Positions 8,674-18,899 are shown, counted from the stretch's first letter. The stretch: 36,453 nt of DNA from Campylobacterota bacterium (GCA_013607635.1 VCAY01000001.1:1-36453), one strand, 5' to 3'. Numbers and translations: made by a program. The notes: generated by a model not told the origin, from the sequence alone.

Positions 8674-9483
8674 ATGACAAAAATACTGTTAGAAAATATT
8701 GATAATGTTCCGGCACTTTCACAAAGTGTGCAAGAGGTGGAAAAAGTTTATCAAGACCCAGAGTCTACATTGGAAGATATGCAAAAGGCTGTGGAAAAAG
8801 ATCCACTTCTTGTGGCAAGTATTTTAAAGATTGTCAATGCACCGATGTATGGACTTGCATCAGCAGTTACAGATATCAAACAGGCGATATCATTACTTGG
8901 AAAGGATGCCGTGAGAACTTTTGTGCTTAGTACAGTTGTAGATACAAACTTTACGATCGATCTCTCACCGTATAATATGACACAAGAACAGTTTGCTAAA
9001 GCGTGTCAGACACAAATGTCATTGATGATCAATTGGGTTGGTAGAAAAACACCGAAAAGTTTGAGCGTATTGGGACCTGCTTCATTTTTGGTTGATATTG
9101 GTCGTGTTATTATTGCTAAAACGCTTATTGAGGATAACAAGACTGATATCATCCAAAAAGCGCTTTTGGCAGGTGAAGATATTAGTACAGCAGAAAAAAC
9201 TGCATGTGGTGCACAAACAACAGATGTAACTGCAACACTCTTTACAAAATGGGAACTCGATCCAAATATTAACCATATTATTCGTTACAGCGACGATCCT
9301 GAAGGTACCAGTTTACCGGAAGAGATAACGATGGCAGCACAATTAAAAGCAGTTCGTGAAACAGTATTGCCAAATGGAGATATTACAGAGGAGTCTGTAG
9401 CTGTTGCAAAAGATACGATCGAAGAGTTTAGCCTTGATATGGAAGGTTATGAAAAAGCACTCGATAAAGTTCTAGGGGACTAG
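8674..9483 (+). CDS. HDOD domain protein
   Basis: LENIDNVPALSQSVQEV, ILKIVNAPMYGLASAVTDIKQAISLLG, FLVDIGRVIIAKTL; RBS region and ATG at 8674. Confidence 0.85.
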   Translation: MTKILLENIDNVPALSQSVQEVEKVYQDPESTLEDMQKAVEKDPLLVASILKIVNAPMYGLASAVTDIKQAISLLGKDAVRTFVLSTVVDTNFTIDLSPYNMTQEQFAKACQTQMSLMINWVGRKTPKSLSVLGPASFLVDIGRVIIAKTLIEDNKTDIIQKALLAGEDISTAEKTACGAQTTDVTATLFTKWELDPNINHIIRYSDDPEGTSLPEEITMAAQLKAVRETVLPNGDITEESVAVAKDTIEEFSLDMEGYEKALDKVLGD

Positions 9484-9491
9484 AACTTTAT
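9464..9491. terminator. Perfect bidirectional hairpin spanning both stop codons of convergent HDOD and glmU genes
   Basis: ATAAAGTTCTAG-GGGA-CTAGAACTTTAT: 12-bp perfect stem with 4-nt loop. Confidence 0.7.
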
Positions 9492-10792
9492 TTGTTGCCA
9501 AAAAATTTATAATAAAAATCTTTAATCAGTCTCATTTTAGTACGACTAATAACAAGATTGCCTTGCTCAACTTTACCGCTTGTAACCGTAGTTCCCGCAG
9601 CGATCATTACATCATCTTCGATCTCTACGGGAGCAACAAGCTGTGAATCGCTCCCTATGAACACATTTTTACCTATTTTTGTTTTGTATTTGTTGATCCC
9701 ATCATAGTTACATGTTATTGTCCCAGCACCTACATTGGTTCCTGAATCGATCTCGGCATCCCCAAGATAGCTTAAGTGCCCGGCTTTTACCCCTTTGAGG
9801 GTTGATTTTTTCACCTCAACAAAGTTACCTATGTGGGTATCTTCAAGCACTGAAGCAGGTCGTAGATGTGCAAGTGGTCCGACATCGGAGTTGATCACTT
9901 GGCTATCTTCAATGATAGAATGAGCTTTGATATAGGAGTTTTTGATCAAAGATTTTCCTGTGATGCACACACCATTTTCTACGATACACTCACCCTCAAA
10001 CACCACATCATCTTCGATATAAATGGTTTGTGGCAACTGCATAATGATACCTGCATCCATCCATCTGTTTTTAATCCTCTCTTGCATAATCTCTTCGGCA
10101 CTTGCTAGATCTTTTTTGGAATTTACCCCCTTAAAATGCTCCTCATCCACTAAAAGCGGAGCGATACTTAAAGAGTCTTTTTTTGCCATAGAGATGATAT
10201 CTGTAAGGTAGTATTCTTGTTGTGCATTATCGTTTGATAAAAGTGGGATATATGTGTTGAGCACCTCTTTTTTAAAAGCATAGATACCGGCATTAACGGT
10301 TGTGACTTGCAACTCTGCCGGGTTGGCATCTTTTTGTTCTACAATATATTGTACTTCATTATTATCGATAATGACACGGCCATATCCACTTGGATCTTCA
10401 AGATCAAAAATACTCATAATAATATCGCTATCTTTTTGTAAAAATCCCTGCAGAGACTCTGCAGTGATGAGTGGCATATCTCCATTAAGCACAAGCACTT
10501 TTTCATTTTTGGCGCGTACATTTTTCATCGCACCTCCGGTACCTGGGTAGTTGATGGTGTCTTGTTCTACAAAGTGAATATCATCGAAATATTGTTCTAT
10601 CTGTGAGCGTACTTTCTCTTTTTGGTGGGCAATAACTACGCTAATATCATCGGAGAGTTTTTTTGATTCTTTGATGATATGATAAAGCATCGGTTTTCCA
10701 GATATATTGTGTAAAACCTTTGCCTTTGAAGATTTCATCCTACTGCCTTTGCCTGCAGCCAAAATAACAATACTGATCTTTTGTGTATCCAT
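9488..10792 (-). CDS. glmU: Bifunctional UDP-N-acetylglucosamine pyrophosphorylase/glucosamine-1-phosphate N-acetyltransferase
   Basis: [37 protein letters not shown]-terminal left-handed beta-helix with [11 protein letters not shown]. Confidence 0.97.
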   Translation of the reverse strand: MDTQKISIVILAAGKGSRMKSSKAKVLHNISGKPMLYHIIKESKKLSDDISVVIAHQKEKVRSQIEQYFDDIHFVEQDTINYPGTGGAMKNVRAKNEKVLVLNGDMPLITAESLQGFLQKDSDIIMSIFDLEDPSGYGRVIIDNNEVQYIVEQKDANPAELQVTTVNAGIYAFKKEVLNTYIPLLSNDNAQQEYYLTDIISMAKKDSLSIAPLLVDEEHFKGVNSKKDLASAEEIMQERIKNRWMDAGIIMQLPQTIYIEDDVVFEGECIVENGVCITGKSLIKNSYIKAHSIIEDSQVINSDVGPLAHLRPASVLEDTHIGNFVEVKKSTLKGVKAGHLSYLGDAEIDSGTNVGAGTITCNYDGINKYKTKIGKNVFIGSDSQLVAPVEIEDDVMIAAGTTVTSGKVEQGNLVISRTKMRLIKDFYYKFFGNK

Positions 10793-10896
10793 TTTTAAGG
10801 TACCTTTTGTTGTAGTTTCGAAATTTTACCATAAAAGAGTTGCGCTTAATAGATTTTGTGGTATCATAATGCAACTAGTATTTTTGAGGTTTGTGA

Positions 10897-11661
10897 ATGG
10901 ATTTAGGTACGGTCATTGGTTTAGTGTTGATTCTAGCTTTGCTCTTTGGATCTATGGCAATGGGTGTTGGTATTGGTCCTTATATCGATATCCCTTCAGT
11001 TTTAATCGTTATTGGTGGTTCTATCGGTGCATTGATGGTTGCATTTAAACCTGCCCAGATGAAAAAATTTACAAAAATTTTTATGATAGCGATCAAACCG
11101 GGTGAAGAAGATGTTAATGAAACGATCAAAAAACTTGTTGAATTTTCAACAAAAGCCAGAAAAGAGGGGATGCTTGCACTAGAGGGTGATGTGAATAACG
11201 AAGAGAATGAGTTTTTAAAAAAAGGGCTCTCTATGGCGATCGATGGTAGTGAGCCAGATACAATTAGAGAGCTTTTAGAGATCGATATGGAACAAACAAG
11301 TGAACGCCATAAAGGGTATGCGGCGATTTTTGGGCAATGGGCAGGATTAGCAGGTGCGATGGGTATGATCGGAACACTCATCGGTCTTGTTGCGATGCTT
11401 TTGAATATGGCAGATCCTTCAGCAATTGGTCCATCAATGGCGGTAGCACTCCTTACAACGATGTACGGTGCGATGATTGGTAATATTTTCGGTGCACCTA
11501 TTGCAAATGTGTTGGGGATCCGTGATGCAGATGAGCTTATGTTAAAGCAGATGATTTTAGAAGGTATCATGTCGATCCAATCAGGTGATGCACCTCGTGT
11601 ACTTGAAGCGAAACTGCTTGCATATTTAGCCCCAGATGAGCGTGTAAGTCAGTTTGATTAA
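10897..11661 (+). CDS. motA: Flagellar motor stator protein MotA (PomA-like)
   Basis: MDLGTVIGLVLILALLFGSMAMG, IDIPSVLIVIGGSIGALM, GMIGTLIGLVAML, MYGAMIGNIFGAPIAN. Confidence 0.93.
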   Translation: MDLGTVIGLVLILALLFGSMAMGVGIGPYIDIPSVLIVIGGSIGALMVAFKPAQMKKFTKIFMIAIKPGEEDVNETIKKLVEFSTKARKEGMLALEGDVNNEENEFLKKGLSMAIDGSEPDTIRELLEIDMEQTSERHKGYAAIFGQWAGLAGAMGMIGTLIGLVAMLLNMADPSAIGPSMAVALLTTMYGAMIGNIFGAPIANVLGIRDADELMLKQMILEGIMSIQSGDAPRVLEAKLLAYLAPDERVSQFD

Positions 11662-11671
11662 TGGATAGGTA

Positions 11672-12445
11672 ATGGGAAAAAAGAAGTGTCCGGAATGTCC
11701 AGAATGTATGCCTGAGTGGCTTGCAGCTTTTGGAGACCTCATGTCTCTTTTGCTGTGTTTTTTCGTCCTCTTGCTTTCTATGTCGAGTATGGATGCTAAA
11801 AAAGTTTCTGAAGCGATAGGTTCTCTTAGCGGTGCGATGAGTGTTTTGGAGGGTGGTGTCAAAACAGAAATATCAAAAAAACAGATTCAAGAATCTACAC
11901 CTATTGAAAGTCAAGATGAAACAAGTGAGACTGTTAACAGAGTACAACAAGCCGTCAGCGATGCCAATGAGATGATGGAGAAACAGCAAGGACCGGAGAT
12001 CTCTGTAGAAGAAGCACAAGAGGGGTTTGTGATTAAGATGCCGGCTGCTTTATTGTTTAAGACCGGCAGTGCTTCTATAGATAATCAAGACACCCTTTTG
12101 TTTCTTAAAAGAATGGCACTTTTAATTGATGAGATGCCAAACGATATAGAAGTGAGTGTTCAAGGACATACAGACAACCGTGGGCCGGGAGTAAACAGCC
12201 CATTTAAAGATAACTGGGAGCTTTCAACTGCAAGAGCTATAGCGGTTTTAAAAGAACTTGAGATCGACGGGGTTGATCCAAAAAGGCTTAGTGCTGCCGG
12301 ATATGCACAGTACAGACCTGTAGCGACTAATGCAACAAAAACGGGTCGCGAGAAAAATCGTAGAGTTGAGCTTCATTTCTATGGAACAAAAAGTGAAAAA
12401 AACAAGGGTAGAGCGGAGTCTGTACTAGACAAAGCCAAAATGTAA
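11672..12445 (+). CDS. motB: Flagellar motor protein MotB/PomB with OmpA domain
   Basis: PEWLAAFGDLMSLLLCFFVLLLSMSSMD (plug/TM with Asp), C-terminal OmpA-like VSVQGHTDNRG and REKNRRVELHF. Confidence 0.93.
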   Translation: MGKKKCPECPECMPEWLAAFGDLMSLLLCFFVLLLSMSSMDAKKVSEAIGSLSGAMSVLEGGVKTEISKKQIQESTPIESQDETSETVNRVQQAVSDANEMMEKQQGPEISVEEAQEGFVIKMPAALLFKTGSASIDNQDTLLFLKRMALLIDEMPNDIEVSVQGHTDNRGPGVNSPFKDNWELSTARAIAVLKELEIDGVDPKRLSAAGYAQYRPVATNATKTGREKNRRVELHFYGTKSEKNKGRAESVLDKAKM

Positions 12446-12451
12446 AGTTCG

Positions 12452-13192
12452 ATGATTAGATTATTGACTTTTTTTCTTCTCATCACTACGGCTTTATTTG
12501 CTGCAGATGAGAGTGTCACTATACCTACGGTTAATCTCTCACTCTCAGCACCGGATACCCCTGAGCAGCTTGTATCGTCACTCAATGTTCTTCTTGTATT
12601 AACACTTCTGTTTTTAGCACCATCTTTGGTACTTGTGATGACAACCTTTACCCGCTTTGTGATCGTTTTTGGATTTTTAAGGCAAGCTCTTGGAACACAG
12701 CAGGTACCTCCGACACAGCTTTTGATCCTCTTAGCGATGATACTCACTTTTTTTGTGATGGAGCCTATAGGTACCAAGGCTTACGAGCAAGGGATTAAAC
12801 CCTATGTTGCTAATGAGATTGGATACGAGGAGGCATTTACCAAAACAACACTCCCTTTTAAAAACTTTATGGTTCGCAATACAAGAGAGAAAGATCTTGC
12901 ACTTTTTTTGCGTATTAGAAAGATGCAAAACCCTAAAACAGTAGAGGATGTACCACTCTCAGTAGTTGTACCGGCATTTGTGATTAGTGAGTTGAAAACT
13001 GCATTTGAGATAGGTTTTTTGATCTTTTTACCGTTTTTAGTGATCGATATGGTTGTGGCATCTATTTTGATGTCAATGGGTATGATGATGCTTCCGCCTG
13101 TAATGATCTCTTTGCCGTTTAAGATACTTGTTTTTGTGCTTATTGATGGGTGGAATCTGCTTATTGGCAATATGATAGCGGCAATAAAATAG
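12452..13192 (+). CDS. fliP: Flagellar type III secretion protein FliP
   Basis: TTFTRFVIVFGFLRQALGTQQVPPTQLLILLAMILTFFVM, VVPAFVISELKTAFEIGFLIFLPFLVIDMVVASILMSMGMMMLPPVMISLPFKI. Confidence 0.97.
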   Translation: MIRLLTFFLLITTALFAADESVTIPTVNLSLSAPDTPEQLVSSLNVLLVLTLLFLAPSLVLVMTTFTRFVIVFGFLRQALGTQQVPPTQLLILLAMILTFFVMEPIGTKAYEQGIKPYVANEIGYEEAFTKTTLPFKNFMVRNTREKDLALFLRIRKMQNPKTVEDVPLSVVVPAFVISELKTAFEIGFLIFLPFLVIDMVVASILMSMGMMMLPPVMISLPFKILVFVLIDGWNLLIGNMIAAIK

Positions 13193-13201
13193 GATTGAAA
13201 C

Positions 13202-14320
13202 GTGGAGTGTAAACTTTTTGGTCAGTGTGGGGCATGCAGAATTTATGATGGTGGGTATGAGTCTCAGTTAGATCAAAAAGTTACTCTTAATAAAGAGCGT
13301 TTTGCCAAATACTATCTTGGTGATATTGAGGTTTTTCGCTCCCCTATACAAAACTACAGAGCCAGAAGTGAATTTAAGATATGGCATATCGACGATGCTA
13401 TTTATTATGCGATGAACCACAAAGATCACAAAGGTGTTGTTTTGGTAGAAGAGTGTCCGCAGGTAAACACCCATATCGCTGCATTGATGCCAAAGCTGCT
13501 TGCAGCGATCAAACGATACAAAATAGAGTGTAAGCTCTTTGGGGTAGATTTTTTAAGTTCAAGCAGTGGTGAGATCGTTGTTTCACTTCTTTACCACAGA
13601 CAACTTGATGATATTTGGCTGCAAAATGCAAAAGAGTTGGCGCAGGAGCTTGGTATATATCTTATAGGGCGCGCAAGAAAACAAAAGATTGTGTGTGGGC
13701 AGGATTATATCACAGAAACACTTTGTGTAAAAGGCAGAGAGTACAGATTTTACCACATAGAAAACTCTTTTACCCAACCAAATCCTCGTGTCAATGAGCA
13801 AATGATCTCATGGGCGCTTGATGCGTTTAGCAGTGTAGATGGGGATCTGTTAGAGCTTTATTGTGGTGCAGGAAACTTTACAATCCCCTTTGCATCGATT
13901 TTTAAAAAAGTACTTGCAACAGAGATCTCTAAAAGCTCGATCAATGCTGCAAAATCAAATATGCAGCTTAACGGTGTGCAAAATATTGAGTTTATAAGGA
14001 TGAGTGTTGAAGAGTTTGTAGATGCACTTGCAGGTGTGCGAGAGTTTAATAGAATGAAGCATATTGAGATCAACGATTACACGCTCAAATCTGTTTTTAT
14101 TGATCCACCACGAAGCGGGATGGACAGATTTACAACCAAATTTTGTTCAAAATTTGATACAATCGTTTATATATCGTGTAATCCTGAGACACTATACAGA
14201 GATTTGGAGATGTTATTACAAACACATACTATTGAAAAGATGGCATTGTTTGATCAGTTTCCATATACACACCATGCAGAGATGGGTGTAAAGCTTAGAA
14301 AAAAAGGGGAAAACAGATGA
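13202..14320 (+). CDS. trmA: tRNA (uridine(54)-C5)-methyltransferase TrmA
   Basis: LLELYCGAGNFTIPFA, VFIDPPRSGMD, IVYISCNPETLYRDL, HHAEMGVKL; GTG start at 13202. Confidence 0.93.
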   Translation: MECKLFGQCGACRIYDGGYESQLDQKVTLNKERFAKYYLGDIEVFRSPIQNYRARSEFKIWHIDDAIYYAMNHKDHKGVVLVEECPQVNTHIAALMPKLLAAIKRYKIECKLFGVDFLSSSSGEIVVSLLYHRQLDDIWLQNAKELAQELGIYLIGRARKQKIVCGQDYITETLCVKGREYRFYHIENSFTQPNPRVNEQMISWALDAFSSVDGDLLELYCGAGNFTIPFASIFKKVLATEISKSSINAAKSNMQLNGVQNIEFIRMSVEEFVDALAGVREFNRMKHIEINDYTLKSVFIDPPRSGMDRFTTKFCSKFDTIVYISCNPETLYRDLEMLLQTHTIEKMALFDQFPYTHHAEMGVKLRKKGENR

Positions 14321-14787
14321 AGTTTTTTTTATTGTATATATCTATAGTTTATACTTTAACAGCTTCTGATGAGCTTGCAAGGGTTGAGTCGGTTGTGCAG
14401 GAGATAGAGCTTTTAAGGATGAATTATGAAACAACTTCCAAGCAACTTTCAGAATGTGAGCAGAAGTTAAATAAAAATGAAAAACAAAATAATAATAAAG
14501 ATATTTATTTGATAAATCAAATAAATAAACTTAAAGAAAAAATAAAAAGAGAAGATGCTAAAATAAAAGAACTTCAAAGTATGATTGCTTTAAATCATAC
14601 AAAAACCAAAAAAAATAAAAAAATATATTTGGATAAACAAATAAATAATTTTCCCCATCTTCAAATGAGAAAAGGTGAGGTAGAACATTCTAAAGCGAGC
14701 GCTTTTCGTCTTAAAAAGAGATGGACAAAAGCTCAAACGCCCATGTGGATTCGTGCAGCTGATGTTGTCACAAGAGAAACAAAATGA
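14317..14787 (+). CDS. Secreted or periplasmic coiled-coil hypothetical protein
   Basis: N-terminal signal-like segment MKFFLLYISIVYTLTA followed by Lys/Asn/Glu-rich heptad-like region; ATGA overlap with trmA and translationally coupled to the next gene. Confidence 0.65.
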   Translation: MKFFLLYISIVYTLTASDELARVESVVQEIELLRMNYETTSKQLSECEQKLNKNEKQNNNKDIYLINQINKLKEKIKREDAKIKELQSMIALNHTKTKKNKKIYLDKQINNFPHLQMRKGEVEHSKASAFRLKKRWTKAQTPMWIRAADVVTRETK

Positions 14788-16190
14788 AAAAAATTCTCAT
14801 CATCAGCGATGGTACCATTGGTCAACATTTTATACAAAGGGTTGCCGATACTTATACAAGTGAAAATATCTACTATGTTGTGGAGTTAAAAGCCAATACC
14901 TACGACAATATAAACCCTTCACGTTTTAAATTTTTTGAATTTGATTCTACGAGTTTTCATAAACTTGCAAACCTTTTGAAGATGGAGTTTCTTCAGGTGA
15001 TTGTTGCAATGGATAATCAAAGTGATATTGAGATCACTATTAAAAATATTAGAAATGTTAAAAAACAGTTGCGTGTGATCGTTTTAAACCAGTGGAATAT
15101 GGAGAATGAAGATCCCAATGTGGTTTTGGTAAACTCCAATGAGATTCTTGCTTCAAGATTGCTTGATTATCTTCCAAATGTACCTGTGATAGCACAAAAT
15201 GTTGGTGTAGGTGAGGGTGAGATTATGGAGGTTTTGGTCCCTTTTGGAAGTTCATTTGTATATCGACATATAGGTGTTATTGAGCAAAAAAACTGGCGTA
15301 TTGTTGCTATTTACAGAAACAGAAAGCTCATTATTCCAACAAGAAGAACAATGATCTACCCTAATGATCTTTTACTGCTTGTTGGTGAACCTCCTGTGTT
15401 AAAATCGGTATATCGTGCTATTAAACGGGAGCTTGGGCAGTTCCCAGAACCTTTTGGATCCAATATACTGCTCTTTATAGATATGAATATCGACAAGCCT
15501 GAAAATATTAAAAAACTCGTAAGGCGTGCCCTTTATATCCACACAAAATTGAAACATGAACTTGTTATAAAAGTGGTGAATCCATCCAATATTGAGATTT
15601 TAGAATTTATAAAAGATTACAGGAGCTTGGATGTTATTGTTGATATTGACTATGAAAGTGTGAATCTTAAAGAAAATCTCTTTATTGATATTAAAACATA
15701 TCATATTGGTTTGTTGGTTATCAGTAAAGATATGTTTGCTGATTTTTATATACGTAAAGCGCTTTATGAAGCACATGTTCCTGTTTTAAAACTAGCCCAT
15801 AAAGATTTTAGTACACTCAAAGATACAGTATTGATCTTATCAGAAAATAGGGATATTGAGAAGATATCATCAACGATATTTGACATATCTGAGCAGATGA
15901 ACTTCAATATTGAACTCTATAATTATCTTGCAGAGCATCAAAGTGAAAAAGAGCAGGTTATAGAACATTTTTATAATCTTTCAGCAATTTTTTCAAAGTC
16001 AATTAAAGTGTTTAAAGAGGATGAGAACCCTATTAAACTGCTTCAAGAGAAAGAAAATTTTATCCAGATGTTGCCATTTACTTCAAAGCTCACCGGTAGA
16101 AGAATTGCATCGCTATTTTCTACCGATAGTGAAAAGTTATACCATAAGTTAGATGATTATCATCAGATATTTATCCCGGTACAGCTTTAA
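14784..16190 (+). CDS. TrkA-N/TrkA-C (RCK-like) domain protein, potassium-channel regulator family
   Basis: N-terminal Rossmann-like segment, VIVAMDNQSDIEITIKNIR, then TrkA-C-like segment RNRKLIIPTRRTMIYPNDLLLLVGEP. Confidence 0.75.
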   Translation: MKKILIISDGTIGQHFIQRVADTYTSENIYYVVELKANTYDNINPSRFKFFEFDSTSFHKLANLLKMEFLQVIVAMDNQSDIEITIKNIRNVKKQLRVIVLNQWNMENEDPNVVLVNSNEILASRLLDYLPNVPVIAQNVGVGEGEIMEVLVPFGSSFVYRHIGVIEQKNWRIVAIYRNRKLIIPTRRTMIYPNDLLLLVGEPPVLKSVYRAIKRELGQFPEPFGSNILLFIDMNIDKPENIKKLVRRALYIHTKLKHELVIKVVNPSNIEILEFIKDYRSLDVIVDIDYESVNLKENLFIDIKTYHIGLLVISKDMFADFYIRKALYEAHVPVLKLAHKDFSTLKDTVLILSENRDIEKISSTIFDISEQMNFNIELYNYLAEHQSEKEQVIEHFYNLSAIFSKSIKVFKEDENPIKLLQEKENFIQMLPFTSKLTGRRIASLFSTDSEKLYHKLDDYHQIFIPVQL

Positions 16191-16249
16191 TTTAGTAGAT
16201 TTTTAGCAAAAACAAAGTATTATCTACCCATATATTATTTTTTGGATAG

Positions 16250-17299
16250 ATGATGCAAGTACATATTCCCCTCAAGCAAGTTATAGATAATTCGTACGAT
16301 ATTTTCATAGAACAACTTTCTCAGATCCCTTTGGAGACAAAAGTGGCGATTGTGACCAATCCAAAAGTTGCCGGTTTACACCTTTCGTATCTGCTAGAAC
16401 GTGTGAAGAGCAAGGAGCTTTATATCATTACTGTGCCAGATGGTGAAGAGTATAAAAATCAGCAGAGTATCGATACGATCTTAGAATCTCTTTTTAATCA
16501 TAAGTTTAACAGAAAGTCGATTCTTATCGCTTTTGGCGGCGGAGTAATTGGTGATATGGTCGGATATGCTGCAAGTATTTATCAGCGTGGTATCGATTTT
16601 ATTCAAATTCCAACAACATTACTTTCTCAGGTTGATGCAAGCGTGGGTGGTAAAACCGGCATGAATAACAACTATGGTAAAAATCTCATAGGAGCCTTTC
16701 ATCAGCCAAAAGCTGTCTATATCGATCCCTATTTTCTATCTACTTTACCAGGTCGTGAGTTTGGTGCAGGTGTTGCAGAGATTGTTAAAATGGCCGTAAC
16801 TTTTAATGAAGAGTTTTTTACTTTTTTAGAAAGCGCAAATCTACACGATACAAAAGTACTGCAAGAGGCGATCAAGCGCTCAGTCCAAACAAAAGCAGAT
16901 GTTGTAGCACAGGATGAAAAAGAGCGTGGTTTAAGAGCAGCTTTAAACTATGGTCACACTTTTGCTCATGTGATTGAGAATGAGACACAATACAAAACGT
17001 ATTTGCATGGAGAAGCTGTAGCGATCGGTATGGTTATAGCAAACAAATTGGCAGTAAAACTTGGTTTAATGCAAGAGAGTGAAGCCAATAGGGTGCTAAA
17101 GGTTTTGCAAAAATATAATCTACCGACAACTTACGAGATAGCAGATGTTGAGAATTTTTATCAAGCGTTTTTCTTAGATAAAAAAAGCTCCGATGCAACG
17201 ATAACATTTATCTTACCAGATGGTATTGGTGGTGTAAAAATGCTTGACGATATTCAAAAAGAGGATGTTATTGCTGTTTTGGAGGAGTATAGTGCGTAG
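16250..17299 (+). CDS. aroB: 3-dehydroquinate synthase
   Basis: PDGEEYKNQQSIDTI, FGGGVIGDMVGYAASIYQRGIDFIQIPTTLLSQVDASVGGKTGMN, LNYGHTFAHVIE, LHGEAVAIGM. Confidence 0.97.
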   Translation: MMQVHIPLKQVIDNSYDIFIEQLSQIPLETKVAIVTNPKVAGLHLSYLLERVKSKELYIITVPDGEEYKNQQSIDTILESLFNHKFNRKSILIAFGGGVIGDMVGYAASIYQRGIDFIQIPTTLLSQVDASVGGKTGMNNNYGKNLIGAFHQPKAVYIDPYFLSTLPGREFGAGVAEIVKMAVTFNEEFFTFLESANLHDTKVLQEAIKRSVQTKADVVAQDEKERGLRAALNYGHTFAHVIENETQYKTYLHGEAVAIGMVIANKLAVKLGLMQESEANRVLKVLQKYNLPTTYEIADVENFYQAFFLDKKSSDATITFILPDGIGGVKMLDDIQKEDVIAVLEEYSA

Positions 17300-18899
17300 C
17301 TTATCGATCTTTGTGCTTAGCTTTTTTCTTTGTGCACTTACGCTTTATGGCAATACGCAAGAGAATGTCACACTCTCTCAAGAGCAGATATTACAGATAG
17401 AGAGTCTCAAAGCAGATTTTCAAAAGATCGATGCAGCAGTTTCACAAGAGAATGTTTGGATTAAAAGCTATGCAACCTATTTAGCAGCATTGCGTGTTAA
17501 AGGTGATCTCGAGAAGATTCGCAAAAGAATTAAGTGGCTTGCTAAACATGCAAAAACACCGAAAGATAAAGATGAACTTAACGCACTTATAGCCAAAGAA
17601 AATATCTTGGCTACACAAATTGGCAGTTTAAAGGATGAGCACTACACCCCCTTTTCAGAGCTTATTACACCGCCAAAGATCGAAGAGGGTGTAGAGATAC
17701 ATAACCCTTTTGATATTTTTACCGGTCTCTCTTTAATAAAAACACTCAACAACAATCTAGAAGATTATAAAAAGAAGAAAGATACTTTACAAAACCTTAT
17801 AGCTCAGCTACAAAAAGAGGTAGATATCTATAAAAGACTCGCTTCTATTGATGCCAAAAAATATCGGGAGACTTTTAAGCAAAAACAGTTACAGCTTACC
17901 CGTTTTGAAAGTGCACTTGATACGATGAATGCAACTTTGGAAGTGTATCAAAAAAGGCTTGATATCACAGCTGTAAACATCAACAAAGGGATCCAAAAAC
18001 AGTTTTACAGACTGATGAAAATAGGGATAGCGATCCTTGTGGTATTTTTGATCTTTTTTAGCTTGAAGCTCATTGTTAAGAAATATATCACCGACAATGA
18101 ACGTTTCTACATGGCAAACAAGATCATCACTTTTACGAACTTTACGATTATTATCCTCATTATCTTTTTTAACTACATCGAAAACGCTTCATATCTTGTC
18201 ACGATTCTTGGTTTTGCTTCTGCGGGTATCGCTATTGCGATGAAAGACTGGTTTATGAGCATTCTGGGGTGGCTTGTGATTGTATTTGGTGGTAGTATCC
18301 ATGTGGGTGACAGGGTGAGGGTCGATATGAATGGGATGAAGTATGTTGGGGATGTGCTTGATATTTCACTGCTTCGCATCACCATTTTAGAAGATATCAC
18401 CCTGACTTCCGTAATGCACAATCGTCGTGCCGGAAGGATCATTTTTATACCAAACAACTATGTCTTTACCCACATGATCGCAAACTATACACATAATTCA
18501 CTCAAGACGGTATGGGATGGTGTGAAGATCACGATCACATTTGATTCAAACCATAAAAAAGCGATGTATATCGTTAAAGAGATTACTAAGAAGTTTTCAA
18601 AAGGTTACACCGATATCACAAGAAAACAACTCAACAAACTGCGCCAGCATTACAACCTGAAAAATACTAATGTGGAGCCTCGTATCTACTCCTTTATTGT
18701 GGATAACGGGATAGATATCGAGGCGTGGTATCTCACCAATGCTTATGCGACTTTAACTCTTAGAAGTGTTATCTCAACCGAGATTCTTGATGCGTTTAAG
18801 GTAGAAGATGATATCACTATTGCATACCCTACACAAAAACTTCATGTTGATATGGCAAAAAGTCAGCCCGATTTAGATTTGGGAAATGAAGTGGTATGA
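17292..18899 (+). CDS. Mechanosensitive ion channel (MscS family) with long periplasmic N-terminus
   Basis: ILGFASAGIAIAMKDWFMSILGWLVIVFGGSIHVGDRVRV; in-frame GTG at 17292 is followed by a signal peptide (RSLSIFVLSFFLCALTLYGN); upstream extension to 17244 lies within aroB. Confidence 0.9.
   Translation: MRSLSIFVLSFFLCALTLYGNTQENVTLSQEQILQIESLKADFQKIDAAVSQENVWIKSYATYLAALRVKGDLEKIRKRIKWLAKHAKTPKDKDELNALIAKENILATQIGSLKDEHYTPFSELITPPKIEEGVEIHNPFDIFTGLSLIKTLNNNLEDYKKKKDTLQNLIAQLQKEVDIYKRLASIDAKKYRETFKQKQLQLTRFESALDTMNATLEVYQKRLDITAVNINKGIQKQFYRLMKIGIAILVVFLIFFSLKLIVKKYITDNERFYMANKIITFTNFTIIILIIFFNYIENASYLVTILGFASAGIAIAMKDWFMSILGWLVIVFGGSIHVGDRVRVDMNGMKYVGDVLDISLLRITILEDITLTSVMHNRRAGRIIFIPNNYVFTHMIANYTHNSLKTVWDGVKITITFDSNHKKAMYIVKEITKKFSKGYTDITRKQLNKLRQHYNLKNTNVEPRIYSFIVDNGIDIEAWYLTNAYATLTLRSVISTEILDAFKVEDDITIAYPTQKLHVDMAKSQPDLDLGNEVV

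Noticed and set aside
10980-11570. 196-aa antisense ORF opposite motA
   Set aside because: Lies fully antisense to a confidently identified motA; Ser/Ile-rich composition typical of a shadow ORF.
16191-16249. Possible stem (ATCTACCC ... GGATAGAT) upstream of aroB considered as a riboswitch or leader
   Set aside because: Short, mismatched arms with an AT-rich loop; no recognisable aptamer consensus.
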